DNA of 64,000 nucleotides from Prunus persica (GCF_000346465.2 NC_034010.1:13550482-13614481), one strand, 5' to 3'. Positions 36,001-47,655 are shown, counted from the first letter of the stretch. The notes: generated by a model not told the origin, from the sequence alone. Numbers and translations: made by a program.

Positions 36001-36419
36001 ACTAATGCCGATAACTTCGTGTACTTTCTACAACCAGGGTACACTGGTTGATCTCCATCCCCAATCACATTGGCAAACTCATACGGATCCGAACCAAAAT
36101 CACCAAAATCATTATCATCCATATCAATTTCTTCAGACACAAAACTGTACCTACTATGGCCATCATCTTCTTCAACATTTCTACTAGCATTAGTAGTTGC
36201 TTCCCAAGGTTCTCCGTGAAATGTCCAATTCTTATAGCTTTGGTCAATTCCATTAAAGTATAAGTGATCCCTTATAATTCCAACCCCAAACAACTTCAAA
36301 TTAACACATTTAACACATGGACAACGGATATGTGTTGTAGTTAGAAGATTTTCTACAGCAAAGTTCAAAAATGCTTCCACCCCAAATTCATATGCCTTCG
36401 ATCTTCTATCCGAGTGCAT
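33085..36419 (-). pseudogene. CACTA transposase (Tnp2/TnpD type), one frameshift
   Basis: Catalytic transposase. Exon 1 (36419-34022) has an N-terminal transposase-associated domain (SDRRSKAYEFGVEAF, RCPCVKCVN) and a Cys cluster (NCPTCGISRWK). The Transposase_21 core follows (LALSSDGFNPHS, ALMWTINDFPAYGNLSG, RHALDVMHIEKNVCDS), then DUF4218 (MVHLVVHLVREVRLCGPV, RWMYPFERYMKVLKGYVQN). Exon 2 (33920-33815) and exon 3 (33729-33085) add the DUF4216 end (VIQEIWDLDYQKFTIPVFRCDW). Splice phases agree at both introns. A one-base loss near 35570 shifts the frame between the first 280 residues and the core. A second shift may hide a more upstream ATG near 36430. Confidence 0.93.
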
Positions 36420-37340
36420 CCATGATTATCCATCTCCGACACTATAACCTATTATCTATAATAAAGTGAAAATACAGGCAATGACCATCACTATAGCAGA
36501 TTATACAATGATCTAATCGCAAGTAATACACAACAGAGACGACGGGTTTTAAACAAAAATAGACGTATTTGGCATATATAGACGACGGATTTTCAACAGA
36601 CGTCGTCTATTATAAGTAATACAAACGACGGTTTATGAAAAAACCGTCGTGTATAAGTAATACAACGACGGTAGTTTAAAAAAACCGTCGTGTAATCGTC
36701 GTCGTATGCCTTAAAATTCGTCGTGTCTCAGTTTATTTTCAAGAACACAAAACCCATTAAGAACACAACATATATATGAAACCAAGCAAGAAACCAACAT
36801 ATACATGAAACCAAGCATGAAAACAATAAATCCATTCCCAATTCAACATAACATAGGGTGATTAAAAGATACGACAAAATTAAATCCATTCCCAATTCAA
36901 CATAACAGATAATGTAATCCATGAACCCATTAAACAGAAAATCCATGAACCCATACCTATAAGCACATTATTAACTTTGCACCTTCTCCAGAGCGGAAAA
37001 TGACAAGATCAAATAAAGGTGTCCTTTTGCTGGAAATCATTTGGAAGTTGGTGATCTGTGTCTTTTTGTGTTGATTTCCAGCAAAAGTACACCTTTATTT
37101 GATCTTGTCATGAACCCATTAAACAGAAAATCCATGAACCCATACCTATAAGCACATTATTAACAGATCGCAAAGCATATACCTAAAACCCTTTAACAAA
37201 ACAACCTAATATCATTCAATGAATTTACAAGGGGAAGATAGGGTTTGTACTTACAGGTTGGACGAGCTCACAGATTCGACGAGCCTGGAGAGTGCAACTT
37301 TTAATTAGAGCAGAAGTGAGAGAGCGAAATGTTATGTCGC
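36420..37340 (-). other. Transposase 5' leader with probable intron
   Basis: On the minus strand a good donor (CT/GTAAGTAC, at 37254) and an acceptor (TTATTATAG, near 36460) suggest a 5' UTR intron of about 0.8 kb upstream of the transposase ATG. Its 3' part (36535-36725) holds ACGACGG...CCGTCGT hairpins. A long hairpin with flanking direct repeats lies at 36921-37164. Confidence 0.6.
36921..37164. repeat. Foldback (37001-37110) between 54-bp direct repeats
   Basis: Arms 37001-37039 and 37072-37110 are inverted copies with one mismatch over 39 bases, with a 32-base loop. About 54 bases starting ATGAACCCATTAAACAGAAA occur on the left (36921-36974) and again from 37110 to about 37164. Neither part contains the ACGACG motif typical of the surrounding element. 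Confidence 0.88.
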
Positions 37341-37665
37341 GTGAAATCTGAAATTTTAGGTTTCAGGGATCAAAGTATAAGACTAAGAGCCAAATCTAAA
37401 AAAATTTAGGTCGCGCGAAAATTTTTAGAGCGCGCGCGTTATAAAACGTCGAAAGAAAAACCAAGGCGAAAGTTCTACAAGTACCGACGTAAATTTAATA
37501 TTCCACGACGGAAACTTCATTTTTCGGATTAAGAACGTAAGGCCGTTCATTTTTCGGATTAATTTTAAATTTATTTTGAATTTTTTATATAACGACGACT
37601 GAAAAACCACGTCGGTGTTAAGAAATTAAAGACGTTGTAAATTATATAAACCGACTTACATATTA

Positions 37666-37920
37666 NNNNNNNNNNNNNNNNNNNNNNNNNNNNNNNNNNN
37701 NNNNNNNNNNNNNNNNNNNNNNNNNNNNNNNNNNNNNNNNNNNNNNNNNNNNNNNNNNNNNNNNNNNNNNNNNNNNNNNNNNNNNNNNNNNNNNNNNNNN
37801 NNNNNNNNNNNNNNNNNNNNNNNNNNNNNNNNNNNNNNNNNNNNNNNNNNNNNNNNNNNNNNNNNNNNNNNNNNNNNNNNNNNNNNNNNNNNNNNNNNNN
37901 NNNNNNNNNNNNNNNNNNNN
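37666..37920. other. Assembly gap (255 N)
   Basis: Unknown bases between the leader of the transposase and the end of the TnpA-like gene. The sequence on the right (TAAACCCTAAACC...) lacks the ACGACG motif for about 200 bases, so the assembly around the gap deserves caution. Confidence 1.
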
Positions 37921-38590
37921 TAAACCCTAAACCATAAAACTAGAAGTGATTTTATGACTCATCAAAACAATTTTGTTTTGGATGGTCATTTTAAATTTTT
38001 GTTATTCAAAATGAATTTTTTCAAGGTTTATGTGGAAGAAAATATATCAATGACTTCATAGGAGATGACTTTTCAATTTTCTGATTTATTTTAAATTTAT
38101 TTTGAATATTTTGATATAAAAATAATAAAATATTCTTACCACAACAACAAACCACGTCGGTGTTAATAAATTGTAGACGTTGTAAATTGTAATAGACTAC
38201 TAAGTCGTTAAAATGACGTCGTTAAAATGAGAAACCATGGCGGCTATTTAACTATACGACGTAAAATATATATTCCACGACTTAACCGCTGTCGTTACAT
38301 AAACGTCGTCGATGATACCCTGAACCCTTAAGAAATTGAAGATGTTGTAAACCATAAACGACTCAATTGTTCAAAGAACGTCGTCTAACTATATTTTTAC
38401 GTCGTATTTGTTTAAAACACGAAACAACAAAATACGACGGTTTTTGACTTTATTAGGTCGTTGGAAAAGTATTACACGTCGGTTAAGCAATTTGTATGTT
38501 TGTTTTTTTTTTAATTTAAGAAAACCTCAACAAATTTTTACATTACATATTATAGAGAAAATTTGTACATTATACATAAATATCAAGTGT

Positions 38591-41500
38591 TCAATAATTG
38601 CCCTGTTTAATAATTTGGAAAACAAACTCTGCCCATTCATTCCGGACTTCATCAATGGCTTCTTGGGGGTATGAAGCTTCCTGGTTTCCCTTGGCATACT
38701 GCATAAACAATGACTATTAGGGTTTATAAATAAAAAGAAATTCAATCACAGACGACGATATTTTTCATAACCGACGTAGTATATCCATTCAACGACGTTA
38801 ATTTTACATGACCGTCGTTGATAATACAAAAAACGACGTGAAATGTATGAAGGTAATTTCTTCTTACCTTATTCTCAAACCCCAAGGAAGGATCCATGAT
38901 GATGTCCCTCATGAAGCGCATCACATAATACCCGCATTCGACATTGCTGGGTTGCTTTGGTGTGCCTGAGAGAGTTTTCCAAATTACATTTTTACGTCCT
39001 GCTCGGCCTATGTGGGTATTATATATTTTTAAAGCACTGTTCACGATGTTTTTCGCCTCTTCGTCGACCACACGATGACCTGGCAGAGGATCCAGAAAAT
39101 AGACGGTCTCCTTCTTTGCTCTTACAATCAGCAAGATCCAATGACGGCTGCACAAAATTAATATAAAAACGACGGTTATTTACAAAAACGACGTATTATA
39201 GTATTTCACACGACGAAATAAAGTAGATAACGACGACATTATATATTTATCACGACGATAAATAAATACCGACGTGGTTAGTAGTTTCAAACGACTAAAT
39301 AAAATAAAACACCGACGTGGTTAGTTTATATGCTGTCATTTATTGAAAATCATAAAAACAAAATCCTAAGGAGACTAACCCTGGATTGTAAGGCATCATG
39401 AAAATCTGTTCACCGTCTGTCTTCTGAAGTCGAGCTGCTACCAGTCGTGATCTTTCAGTTATTGTGCCAGAGTTGGCACTAACTGTAGCAGGGTCGATAA
39501 AGCCAACCATGCTGCACATATTGGCTTGTTTCAAAACATCGTGTAAGTACCTAAATACATAAAATAATATAAACAAGTCAGCACAAACAAACACGACGGT
39601 TATGTATAAAAAAACGACGTATTATAATATTTCACACGACGTACTGAAATAGATGAGGACGTTATAATATATTTATCACGACGGTAGTTAGTTAAGACGA
39701 CGTGGTTAGTTAGTTAAGACGACGCAATATATAAACCAACGAGGTATTATTTTAGAAGTACAAACCTCATATATACAGCCAATACAGTAGCTCCAATTTC
39801 TTCCATGCCTGCAAATTGTGTAATATCTTCAGGCATGAGGAAGGTATCGCGCTCACCACCAAACACCTCCTTATCAATTGTAAATTGGAGTGTCTTATCC
39901 TCAGGCAGGAGTGTCGTTTCCACAAAACGACAAAGGGTTTTTAAAGAAGATGGCGCCTCCATATTTGAATAAGCACCAACTTCAATAACCTGTTTAAAGA
40001 AATAAAAAAAATGACGTGGTAATTCAATAAAGACGACGGTTTAAGGAATAAAACGTCGTCTTAAAAGTATTTAAACGACGGTAAAAAAACTGTCGTGGTA
40101 ATTCAATAAAGACGACGGTTTTATGAATAAAGCGTCGTTTGAAACCATTTAAACGACGGTGCAAAAATCGTCGTTTAAATATTTTATTACGTCTTAAAAA
40201 AAGTCCGCCGTCTAAGTTTGAAACAAACGACGGATTAAATAAAAATATCGACGTCTGAAATTTTGAAAAACAAATAAAAAAGGCAAAGTTATGTGAACAT
40301 ACCTTGTCGTCATGCTTTTCTTCATCTTCTTTCTCCTTTTCTTCTTCCTTCTCTTCATCTCTTTTTTCTTCTTCCTTCTCTTCATCTGGCTGATGTTTCC
40401 CCATTTTGGCAGTATCATCCTCCAAATGTAGGGATCTCACATCACCTCCAGAGCAGCTAGCTTTGTCAGACATTGGATTTTTGGGGCTTTGGCTAATTCT
40501 TGGTTTAAGCATGCTTGGATCAAAATTGGGAATTAATTGGGAAAGCTAACTCAGGAAATGCTCCCTCTCAGCCTCTACCAATTGTTTTGTCCTAGCCTCC
40601 ATCCTTAAGGCCTCTTCCCTTGCCTTAGCCTCCATCTTTTTAGTCTCTTCTTGAAGGAGAACTCTTAAACTGTCCTTCAAACGGTCGTCAAAGCTCACCC
40701 TCTGTGGTTTGGGCAAATTGAAATATTGCCTTGGGGAAACACCAGCACCAACTCCCCTCACTCTGCCTGGATGCTCGGGGCCCAAAGCCATGGTCAGCAC
40801 ATCATTGCTGCCATCTACTCTGACTTTGCCTTCCGAGACTTGTTTCTGCAATTCATCCTAAAAAAAGATAAACAAAAAAACACACGACGGTTATTTATGT
40901 ACAAACGACGTATTATATAATTTCACACGACGCAATAACGTATAAACCGACGTTATTATAACTTATCACGACGGTAGTTATACCGACGTGGTTATTTATT
41001 TAAAACGACGAAATGAATAAACAACCGACGTCTTATGCTATAATTAAAGAAAACAGAGTAGTGATTCCTATTTAGACCGTTAACGACGTTGTTAAAAAAG
41101 TTTCGACGTGGTAATATCATTCAAACGACGCCAAAATGAACCACCGACGTCTTATGCTATAATTACAGAAAACATAGTAGTGATTCCTATTTAGACCTTT
41201 AACGACGTTTTTAAAAACTTTTCGACGTGGTAATATCATTCACACGACGAAAAATATAACATACAACGTAATAAGAATAATTCACAGTTTAATAAAAATT
41301 TAAAACAGAGTGATAGTAGGCTTACAATTAATTTTGCTTTCTCTGCCACCTTTGGATCAGGGATGTTACCATGTTTGTCCTGTCTAGCTCTCTTCCATAA
41401 GGTAGATCGATCAATTTCTACCCCAGGCATGGTTTCCTCCAATTGATCCTCCAATCCAGCATATCCTTTTCGAGACAATCGATGATTGTACTCGAGTTTC

Positions 41501-42153
41501 TCCCTAATCTGTGCATGTTGAGAATGCACAGACTCAAAATCTTTGGATAGCCTTGAAGCTACAAAGGCATCCCATTGTGCTTTCTCTATGAATTTATATG
41601 TTTCAGGGGGTTGGCTTAATTTCTCCCTGTCATTGGTGTATGGAAGGATATAATGCCTCGTTAGTGTAGACTTGAAATCCTTCCATTTCTTGGAAGCAGA
41701 AGCTAAAACAGAGGTCTTGCCCCCTTGGCCTACGACAAAAGCCATGTCAACTGCTTCCCAAATCTGCTCCTTTATATCCTTGGGGATTTGGGACCATTTC
41801 TTGTCCACAAGTGGGATCCTGGAGCGTGCCAACACACCAATATACGACTGCATCTCAATATATGCTTGGCCAACACCTTTCCCCCTTTTATTGTACTCAA
41901 CAATTGGCCTCAGTTTCTGAAGCTTTCTCTTCACAACACGAGGCATTGTGCTCATACCTCGACCAGTCTTTGAATCATCAGAGATTGTTGTCTGGCTGGT
42001 TGGTTCTGTCTCAGTAGATGATGAAGCAAACTTCATCTTCTTCGAAGACTTCATCTCCTTCGAAGACTTCATCTCCTTCGAAGACTTGTCTTGAGGAGCT
42101 ACCATTCCAAGCTTCTTGGAGCCAGAATCCTTAGTTTGTTGTTGAGAAACCAT
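38591..42153 (-). pseudogene. CACTA TnpA-like protein fused to Ulp1 (C48) protease
   Basis: Six exons with consistent splice phases: 42153-41326, 40857-40303, 39989-39766, 39550-39380, 39147-38868 and 38698-38591, about 721 codons. Exon 1 begins MVSQQQTKDSG and has a basic, plant-transposase (Ptta/En/Spm) type region (KRKLQKLRPIVEYN, RSRIPLVDKKWSQIP). Exon 2 has an alpha-helical Glu/Lys region (KKMEAKAREEALRMEARTKQL) and a KEEEK-rich linker. Exons 4-6 form a Ulp1-type cysteine protease: His in RHWILLIV, Asp in YFLDPLPG, Cys in VECGYYVMRFM. A TAG at 40546-40548 in exon 2 is the only break found. The first protein type binds subterminal repeats; the role of the protease in CACTA elements is not established. 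Confidence 0.9.
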
Positions 42154-42840
42154 TTTAACAGACAAAACTGCAAGTGAAAATATTTCAGGAAAACATTAAG
42201 AACACAAACGACGGTATTAAAAAAATACGACGTATGATATGATTTTAGACGACGCAATGAAATAATCTCAGACGTAATAAATGTTTAAAACCATTATTTA
42301 TATAACGTCATGGTATATATGTTCACACGACGTCAATAGTAATACACCGTCGTGGTAAACTATTATTTATATAACGTCGTGGTATTTATGTCCATACGAC
42401 GTCAATAGTAATACACCCTCGTGGTATTAACATTCACACGACGTAAAACAATAAGATATTTTGTCGTCTATATTAGATACCAACCCTAGTTTCTTTTTCT
42501 TTATATTTTATCAAATAAGGGAAAAACAAAAATCATTGTTCAGAGAAATCAAACCTGCAATTAAACAAGCATATAAAAAAAGACTATTATTTTAAAAACA
42601 ACTTTGTCAATTTTCAGACGACGCTAGAACAACTGACGAACCGTCGTGGTCTACCGTCGTCTTATTTAGTTGAGGTAGTTGTCTTCAAAGTTGGAAACTT
42701 TCCCTCTTTGTCTGTATATTTTATCAAACTTGGAAAGAAGTAAAATGATTTTGGCCAGAAAAAAGGTAAAAAGATTTTTCAAACAAAAAACGTATGAGCA
42801 TGCAAAACAGTAACCAAAATAGTGAAAATGAAAGCTTACC

Positions 42841-42990
42841 TTTTGCGTGCAATGAAAGCAAGAGGAAGATGATCGATGTTTAAGTTCAGAGACGACGAAG
42901 AAGACGAGAGGAAGACGATGAGAAACTCTGACAATGCTCTGACAAGGAAAAAAGACGAAAAGGTTTCTCTAGGAGATTGAAATTTTTAAT
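42841..42990 (-). other. Probable 5' UTR exon of the TnpA-like gene
   Basis: On the minus strand a GA-rich leader ends at the donor GTAAGC (intron starting about 42840). The next acceptor, CACTTGCAG, is just upstream of the ATG at 42153. The intron between is again full of CGACG motifs. The right boundary of the exon is an estimate. Confidence 0.5.
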
Positions 42991-45294
42991 CGGGTTTGGA
43001 AACAGTGCATGTGTAAGTCGAAAAGTTGCTTACATATAAAACCATTTCAAAAAAAATAATACGGCGGTTACATTTAACTACGTCGTTTTTAACTAACACG
43101 ACGCAATATTTTTCGTTCGACGTGGAATCATTTCATTTAACGTCGTTAGGTTTAATATAACCGACGTGGATTTTAATTTTTAAATTATGAATAGAATTTT
43201 TTTTCCCGTGACCTTTCAGTTTATTTTTCAATTACAGTGCGTTATAAATAGAGTTTTTTTTCCGGAGGAAATTTAAAACGAAGGAAATTAATATTCTGCA
43301 ATATGTAAAGTTTCTTTTTTGGATGACAGATTTAAATAAAATAAGAATATAAAAACAACTAATGTGTAAGTCAAGTAGACGAAAAGTTGCTTACATATAA
43401 AACCATTTCAAAAAAAATAATACGGCGGTTACATATAACTACGACGTATAAATTACAAAATACGACGGTACATTTAACTTCGGACGTGGTAAATAAATAC
43501 GACAGTAGTTTGTAGGTACCGTCGTAGTAAACTCAAAAATTAAAGTACATAAGTAATAACTCGCGTCATGGTAGATTATTTAACACGTCGTTTTTATTAA
43601 TTTACCGACGTGGATTTCTGTAATATACGTCGATCATACCGACGTTGATTTTACAATTTAAACGGCGATTTTTTTGTAAGAACCGCCGTTGGTTTTAAAA
43701 ATTTATTCTATAAATTTGTCGCTTTCATTCATTTTCGGTTTACATTTAAGGTTCCAAGTTCTTCCTCTCTCAGTCTCTCATGTCTCAAAGACAATAATTT
43801 GGATGTTTTCTCAAAGAGAAATTGAGCTTACTCGCATCAAATATATGTCCACAAGAAGAAGCTTGTCAACTAGCCTTCTCACTTCCTTGATCAAGCCTGA
43901 TAGGACACTTAGTGCTTCTGAATACTCCTTGCTTTCCATCAAAAGAGATGCAAGCCTGGCCTCCACTCGCTGTCGAAGGAAAGTTCGCTTCTCAGGGAAA
44001 TCTGAAGATCAGATGTGCCTAATCCTCTGCTTGATTTTCTTGCCTAAGAAGATCCGTCGGATTTGTGATAGCCTCTTCCTTTATCCGTAGAGCTTCAGAA
44101 GAAGAAGATGGGTTTCAAGAATGCGATAAAGAATAGAAATGGCTTCAGATGGCCTCTAAAGCATGAGCAATTGAATCAGTAGTTTCTGGGAGATATGATG
44201 AAGACATTGTCAATGCTTTGAACTATACAAGTCCTGCAGAAAGATATGTTAAAGAAACTGAAACAACGGCAGTTTTCTGTTCTACCGTCGTCTTTCCTCG
44301 TCGTCTATATTAAGTTAAGATGGCGGTAGATTTATAATTACCGACGTAGATTATTTTGTTAAACGTCGTTAAGTGTACTACAACCGACGTGGATTTTATT
44401 TTTAAATTATAAATAGAGTTTTTTTTCCCGTATTCTTTCAGTTTTAGTTTTCAATTCCAAAGCGTGATAAATAGATTTTTCTTTCCCGAGGAAATTTAAA
44501 ATGAGGGAAATTAATGTTCTAGAATTTGTAAACTAACACGACGCAATATTTGCAAATCTGTGTCATCTATTAAGATTATGATGTGGAACAGAGTTCCATC
44601 TGGTAAGATTTCGTAACCCTTGGGATCTCAGACAAATCTGATTATGTCGGCGGTATTGTATATAAACCGTCGTGGTTATTTCAATGCTTGTCATTAAGTA
44701 GATCTACCGACGTAGGATACGAAAATCAAAGAAAAAAATTGTTAACAAAAATTCTTATTAAGACGACCGTTAAAATTAAAGGTACGACGTATAAAATGAA
44801 TAAATACGACGATAAATTTTATTGTACGATTTAAAGATAACGTCGTAGAACTATACGAGAATGACGTCGATATATTTATATTTTCCGTCGTTGTAAATTA
44901 ATTTAATACGGCGATATTTTGTATTTTAAAGCCGTGGATTTGTTTGTAATTATACGGCGTCTTATACGAAAACCTCGTCGTGTTATTTTATGAGTAAAAA
45001 CGGCAGTTTTTATTGAAATCGTCGTCTTTACTTTCTACGTCGGTCGATTCATAACTTCTGCCGTTCTTTGTTGGCATTGATTTTACACTGCGGAAATCTG
45101 TTTCAAATAGACGTCGGTTGTTTAATTATGTACGTCGTTGTTTTTGAATAGCCATTTGAAACTCCATTTTTTAGTTGTCTAAGGTTGTATTACACGACGG
45201 TGTTTTTAGAACCGTCGTCTTTTTATAAATCACGACGGTTTTCACTTAGACCGTCGTTGTTTTCTGGTCGTCTTTTTCACTTTTTGTAGTAGTG
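42991..45294. repeat. CACTA right subterminal repeat region
   Basis: Dense CGACG/CGTCG motifs on both strands, interrupted at 43690-44270. A direct repeat with an offset of about 361 bases (AAAAGTTGCTTACATATAAAA at 43021 and again near 43382) is present. The last 120 bases contain two hairpins of the type CACGACGGT...ACCGTCGT (about 45194-45260), mirroring the left end. Confidence 0.85.
43803..44090 (+). CDS. Small unrecognised ORF inside the CACTA
   Basis: ATG at 43803 opens a 95-residue frame, basic and Ser/Leu-rich (MFSQREIELTRIKYMS...), ending TAG 44088-44090. I do not recognise it. It runs opposite to the two CACTA genes. The interval of about 43690-44270 is free of the ACGACG motifs that crowd both sides, as exons in this element are. 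It may be a captured host-gene fragment or a third transcript; it may also be chance. Confidence 0.3.
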   Translation: MFSQREIELTRIKYMSTRRSLSTSLLTSLIKPDRTLSASEYSLLSIKRDASLASTRCRRKVRFSGKSEDQMCLILCLIFLPKKIRRICDSLFLYP

Positions 45295-45980
45295 GGAAGA
45301 TGATCGTGCCAGTTGGTCCACTTGTTCAAGAGCCAATGGATTTAAAAGTCGATGAGGAAACATGGATCATGAAATGGCTGAACAAAAGGGAGAGGGCATC
45401 GGTTGTGTATGTTTGCTTTGGCAGTGAGTACTTTCTAACCAAGGAGGAAATCGAAGAGATAGCTCATGGGTTAGAGCTTAGCAAAGTGAGCTTTATTTGG
45501 GTTATAAGATTTCCAAACGAAGAGAAAGGTAGACGGGTTGAAGAAGTATTACCAGAAGGGTTTTTAGAGAGGGTGGGGGAGAAGGGAATTATAGTGGAGG
45601 GTTGGGCAAAAATATTGAAGCATTCTAGTGTTGGTGGGTTTGTGAGTCACTGTGGATGGAGCTCAGTTTTGGAGAGCGTCAAGTTTGGTGTTCCAATTAT
45701 AGCCATGCCTATGCATCTTGACCAGCCGATTAACTCTAGATTAGTAGAGGAGGAGGGTGTTGGTGTGGAGGTTAAGAGAACCACAGAAGGCAGCCTGCAA
45801 AGAGAAGAGGTAGCAAAGGTGATCAGAGACGTGGTTGTGGAGAAAATTGGAGAGGGAGTGAGGAAAAAGGCATTGGAAATAAGAGACAACATGAAAAAGA
45901 AAGAGGATGCAGAGATTGATGGGGTGGTGGAGGAATTGATGCAACTCTGTACGAAAACTGGATCGAATGTCAACTTTTAA

Positions 45981-47304
45981 CTGGACACACTTGAATAATA
46001 ATCATGTGTAGCATGATTATTGCTCACGTCAGTGTATAAAAATCAATGTTGGTTTTGACTTCTTTGTAGTTTCAAGTGGTGTTGGTTTTCTTTGTAGTTT
46101 GAAAAGAGGTTGACCTGAGTACTCATTTTCTAATGATTTTGAATCCTCACATCGGCTTATGTGTGAATGTTTGAATGCTCACGTCAGCATATGTATGTAT
46201 ATATACATGTATTCATCTGTGAATAAAATTTTTGAATATGAAAATTCTCATAATTATCCTAGAAACTGAGACTCCATCCATTCTCAACTGAGACTTCTAT
46301 AAGAAATTGTCGTCTGCAGAAAGAGTAAAATGGACTTCAGATTCTCATCAACTCTTCAAGGGAAGTGATCAAAGGAAGAATAAATAAGGAAGTTAGACAC
46401 CTATAATTTATGAGTAGGTTTTGCTCCAATGGAGAACAAAGGCCAAGTTCCTTTTTTTTTTTTTTTTTCCTTTTTCTGGGGTCAGAGTCCAAGTTCTTTC
46501 TAGAGAGTGAAAGGGGCAGATGTGAGAGTGAGGGTTGGTGGGGTCAGGGATAATTTATTTTCTGTATTTGAATTGGGGCAGCATATTTGAGCAGTGTTTA
46601 AATATATATATATATATATATATTTTTATTTTTTTATTTTTCTTCTTAAATTCAGGCCTTGGGCAGTGTTTACCGTTAGTTGGTGACCAGGTCAACGGGA
46701 CTGCAAGGGAACATGCTTAAATTGTAATAATTTCTTTTTTTAGGTATTTGTTTATGAAACTCTAATATGTAGATAAGCAAATTACTTCAAAGCAAAAGAG
46801 GAGAATATAAAAGAACACACAAAGACTTTATTTTTATTTTTATTTTTGTTAGAGAAAACACACAAAGACATTATTGAAAGGATATATTCATGACATTTTA
46901 GACAATGCAACATAAATGACAGAAGTCATTAAAATTTTATAGTGTAAGAAACACGTGTACTTCTTAGCAAACGAGTATTAAATTTGCACATAAATATGAA
47001 CATTGTGCCACTCAAAATTCTCAATATCATACGGTTATGAAAATGTCATCAATTAATCATATCTAAAGGTTTATTTCAATCAAATTATTTGTCATCAAGC
47101 ATGTTGTTGACAGAAGAATAAAAATATAGCATTTCGCTTCATTTCCTTAAATAGGTGAGCTTACTATGAATTGAGAGTCTGGGTGTAACACAAGTTTGTA
47201 TGCGCAGCAGCGCAAGATATTAAGGAAACGAATAAAATACATGTATATATACTGCCCAAAACACTGCAACCATTAAGCTACTTTATATGATACAAACCTT
47301 AAAA
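45981..47304. other. UGT 3' flank and intergenic DNA
   Basis: AATAAAATTTTTGAATATG near 46221 could serve as a polyadenylation region for the UGT. A direct repeat of TTGGTTTT...CTTTGTAGTTT lies at 46048-46104. A T-run (about 46449-46470) and (TA)n (about 46602-46622) follow. No further gene recognised. Confidence 0.5.
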
Positions 47305-47309
47305 AATGA

Positions 47310-47580
47310 TGTCACACTCCGGGATCGACTCCGCCATAGCACGATATTATCCGTTTTGGGCCCCCCTTCTGGCCCTCACGGTTTTGTTTCTGGGAACTTA
47401 CGAGCAACTTCCCAGTGGGTCACCCATCCTGGGATTGCTCTAGCCCTCAACTCGCTTAACTTCGGAGTTCCCATGACTCCGAAGCCAGTGAGCTCCCAAA
47501 AGGCCTCGTTCTAGATGGATGCGGACGTGCACATATAAGGCACATCACCTCATCTCCGTTGGTTGATGTGGGATCTTACA
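47310..47580 (-). repeat. Cassandra 3' LTR with 5S rRNA-like promoter
   Basis: 271 bp, plus-strand ends TGTCACAC and ATCTTACA. About 47396-47485, read on the minus strand, contains CTCCGAAGTTAAGCGAG and GGATGGGTGACCC, the A-box and C-box regions of 5S rRNA genes, in correct order and spacing. Confidence 0.9.
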
Positions 47581-47655
47581 ATCCACCCCCCTTAAGGGCC
47601 CGACGTCCTCGTCGGCACACTCGCACCACACGACAGAGTGGCTCTGATACCAAAT

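Larger units (their letters stand above)
31472..45294 (-). mobile_element. CACTA (En/Spm) DNA transposon, 13.8 kb
   Basis: Left end CACCACTACAAAAA; right end read inward CACTACTACAAAAA, one difference in 14. GGA flanks both sides (31469-31471 and 45295-45297), the three-base duplication of CACTA elements. It carries two genes on the minus strand in the usual order: a TnpA-like gene (38591-42153) and the TnpD-type transposase (33085-36419). Subterminal regions, introns and leaders are packed with ACGACGG/CCGTCGT motifs. The transposase has a frameshift and the other gene a stop, so this copy is probably inactive. 255 bases are unknown (N). Confidence 0.96.
30782..45980 (+). pseudogene. Family-1 UDP-glycosyltransferase (UGT94-like), split by CACTA
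   Basis: Plant cytosolic UGTs transfer a sugar from UDP-sugar to small molecules; this one resembles the UGT94 group, which adds sugar to sugar on glycosides. The N-terminal half (30784-31471) has MLPWLAHGHISPFLELAKKL with the catalytic-type His. The C-terminal half (45298-45980) has the PSPG box (WAKILKH... HCGWSS... DQ). Joined across the insertion the frame is exact and the length about 456 residues, normal for the family, with no intron. Oddities: the only upstream ATG (30782) is one base out of frame, so the first usable Met is at 30820. The PSPG box has 41 residues instead of 44. Substrate unknown. Confidence 0.93.
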
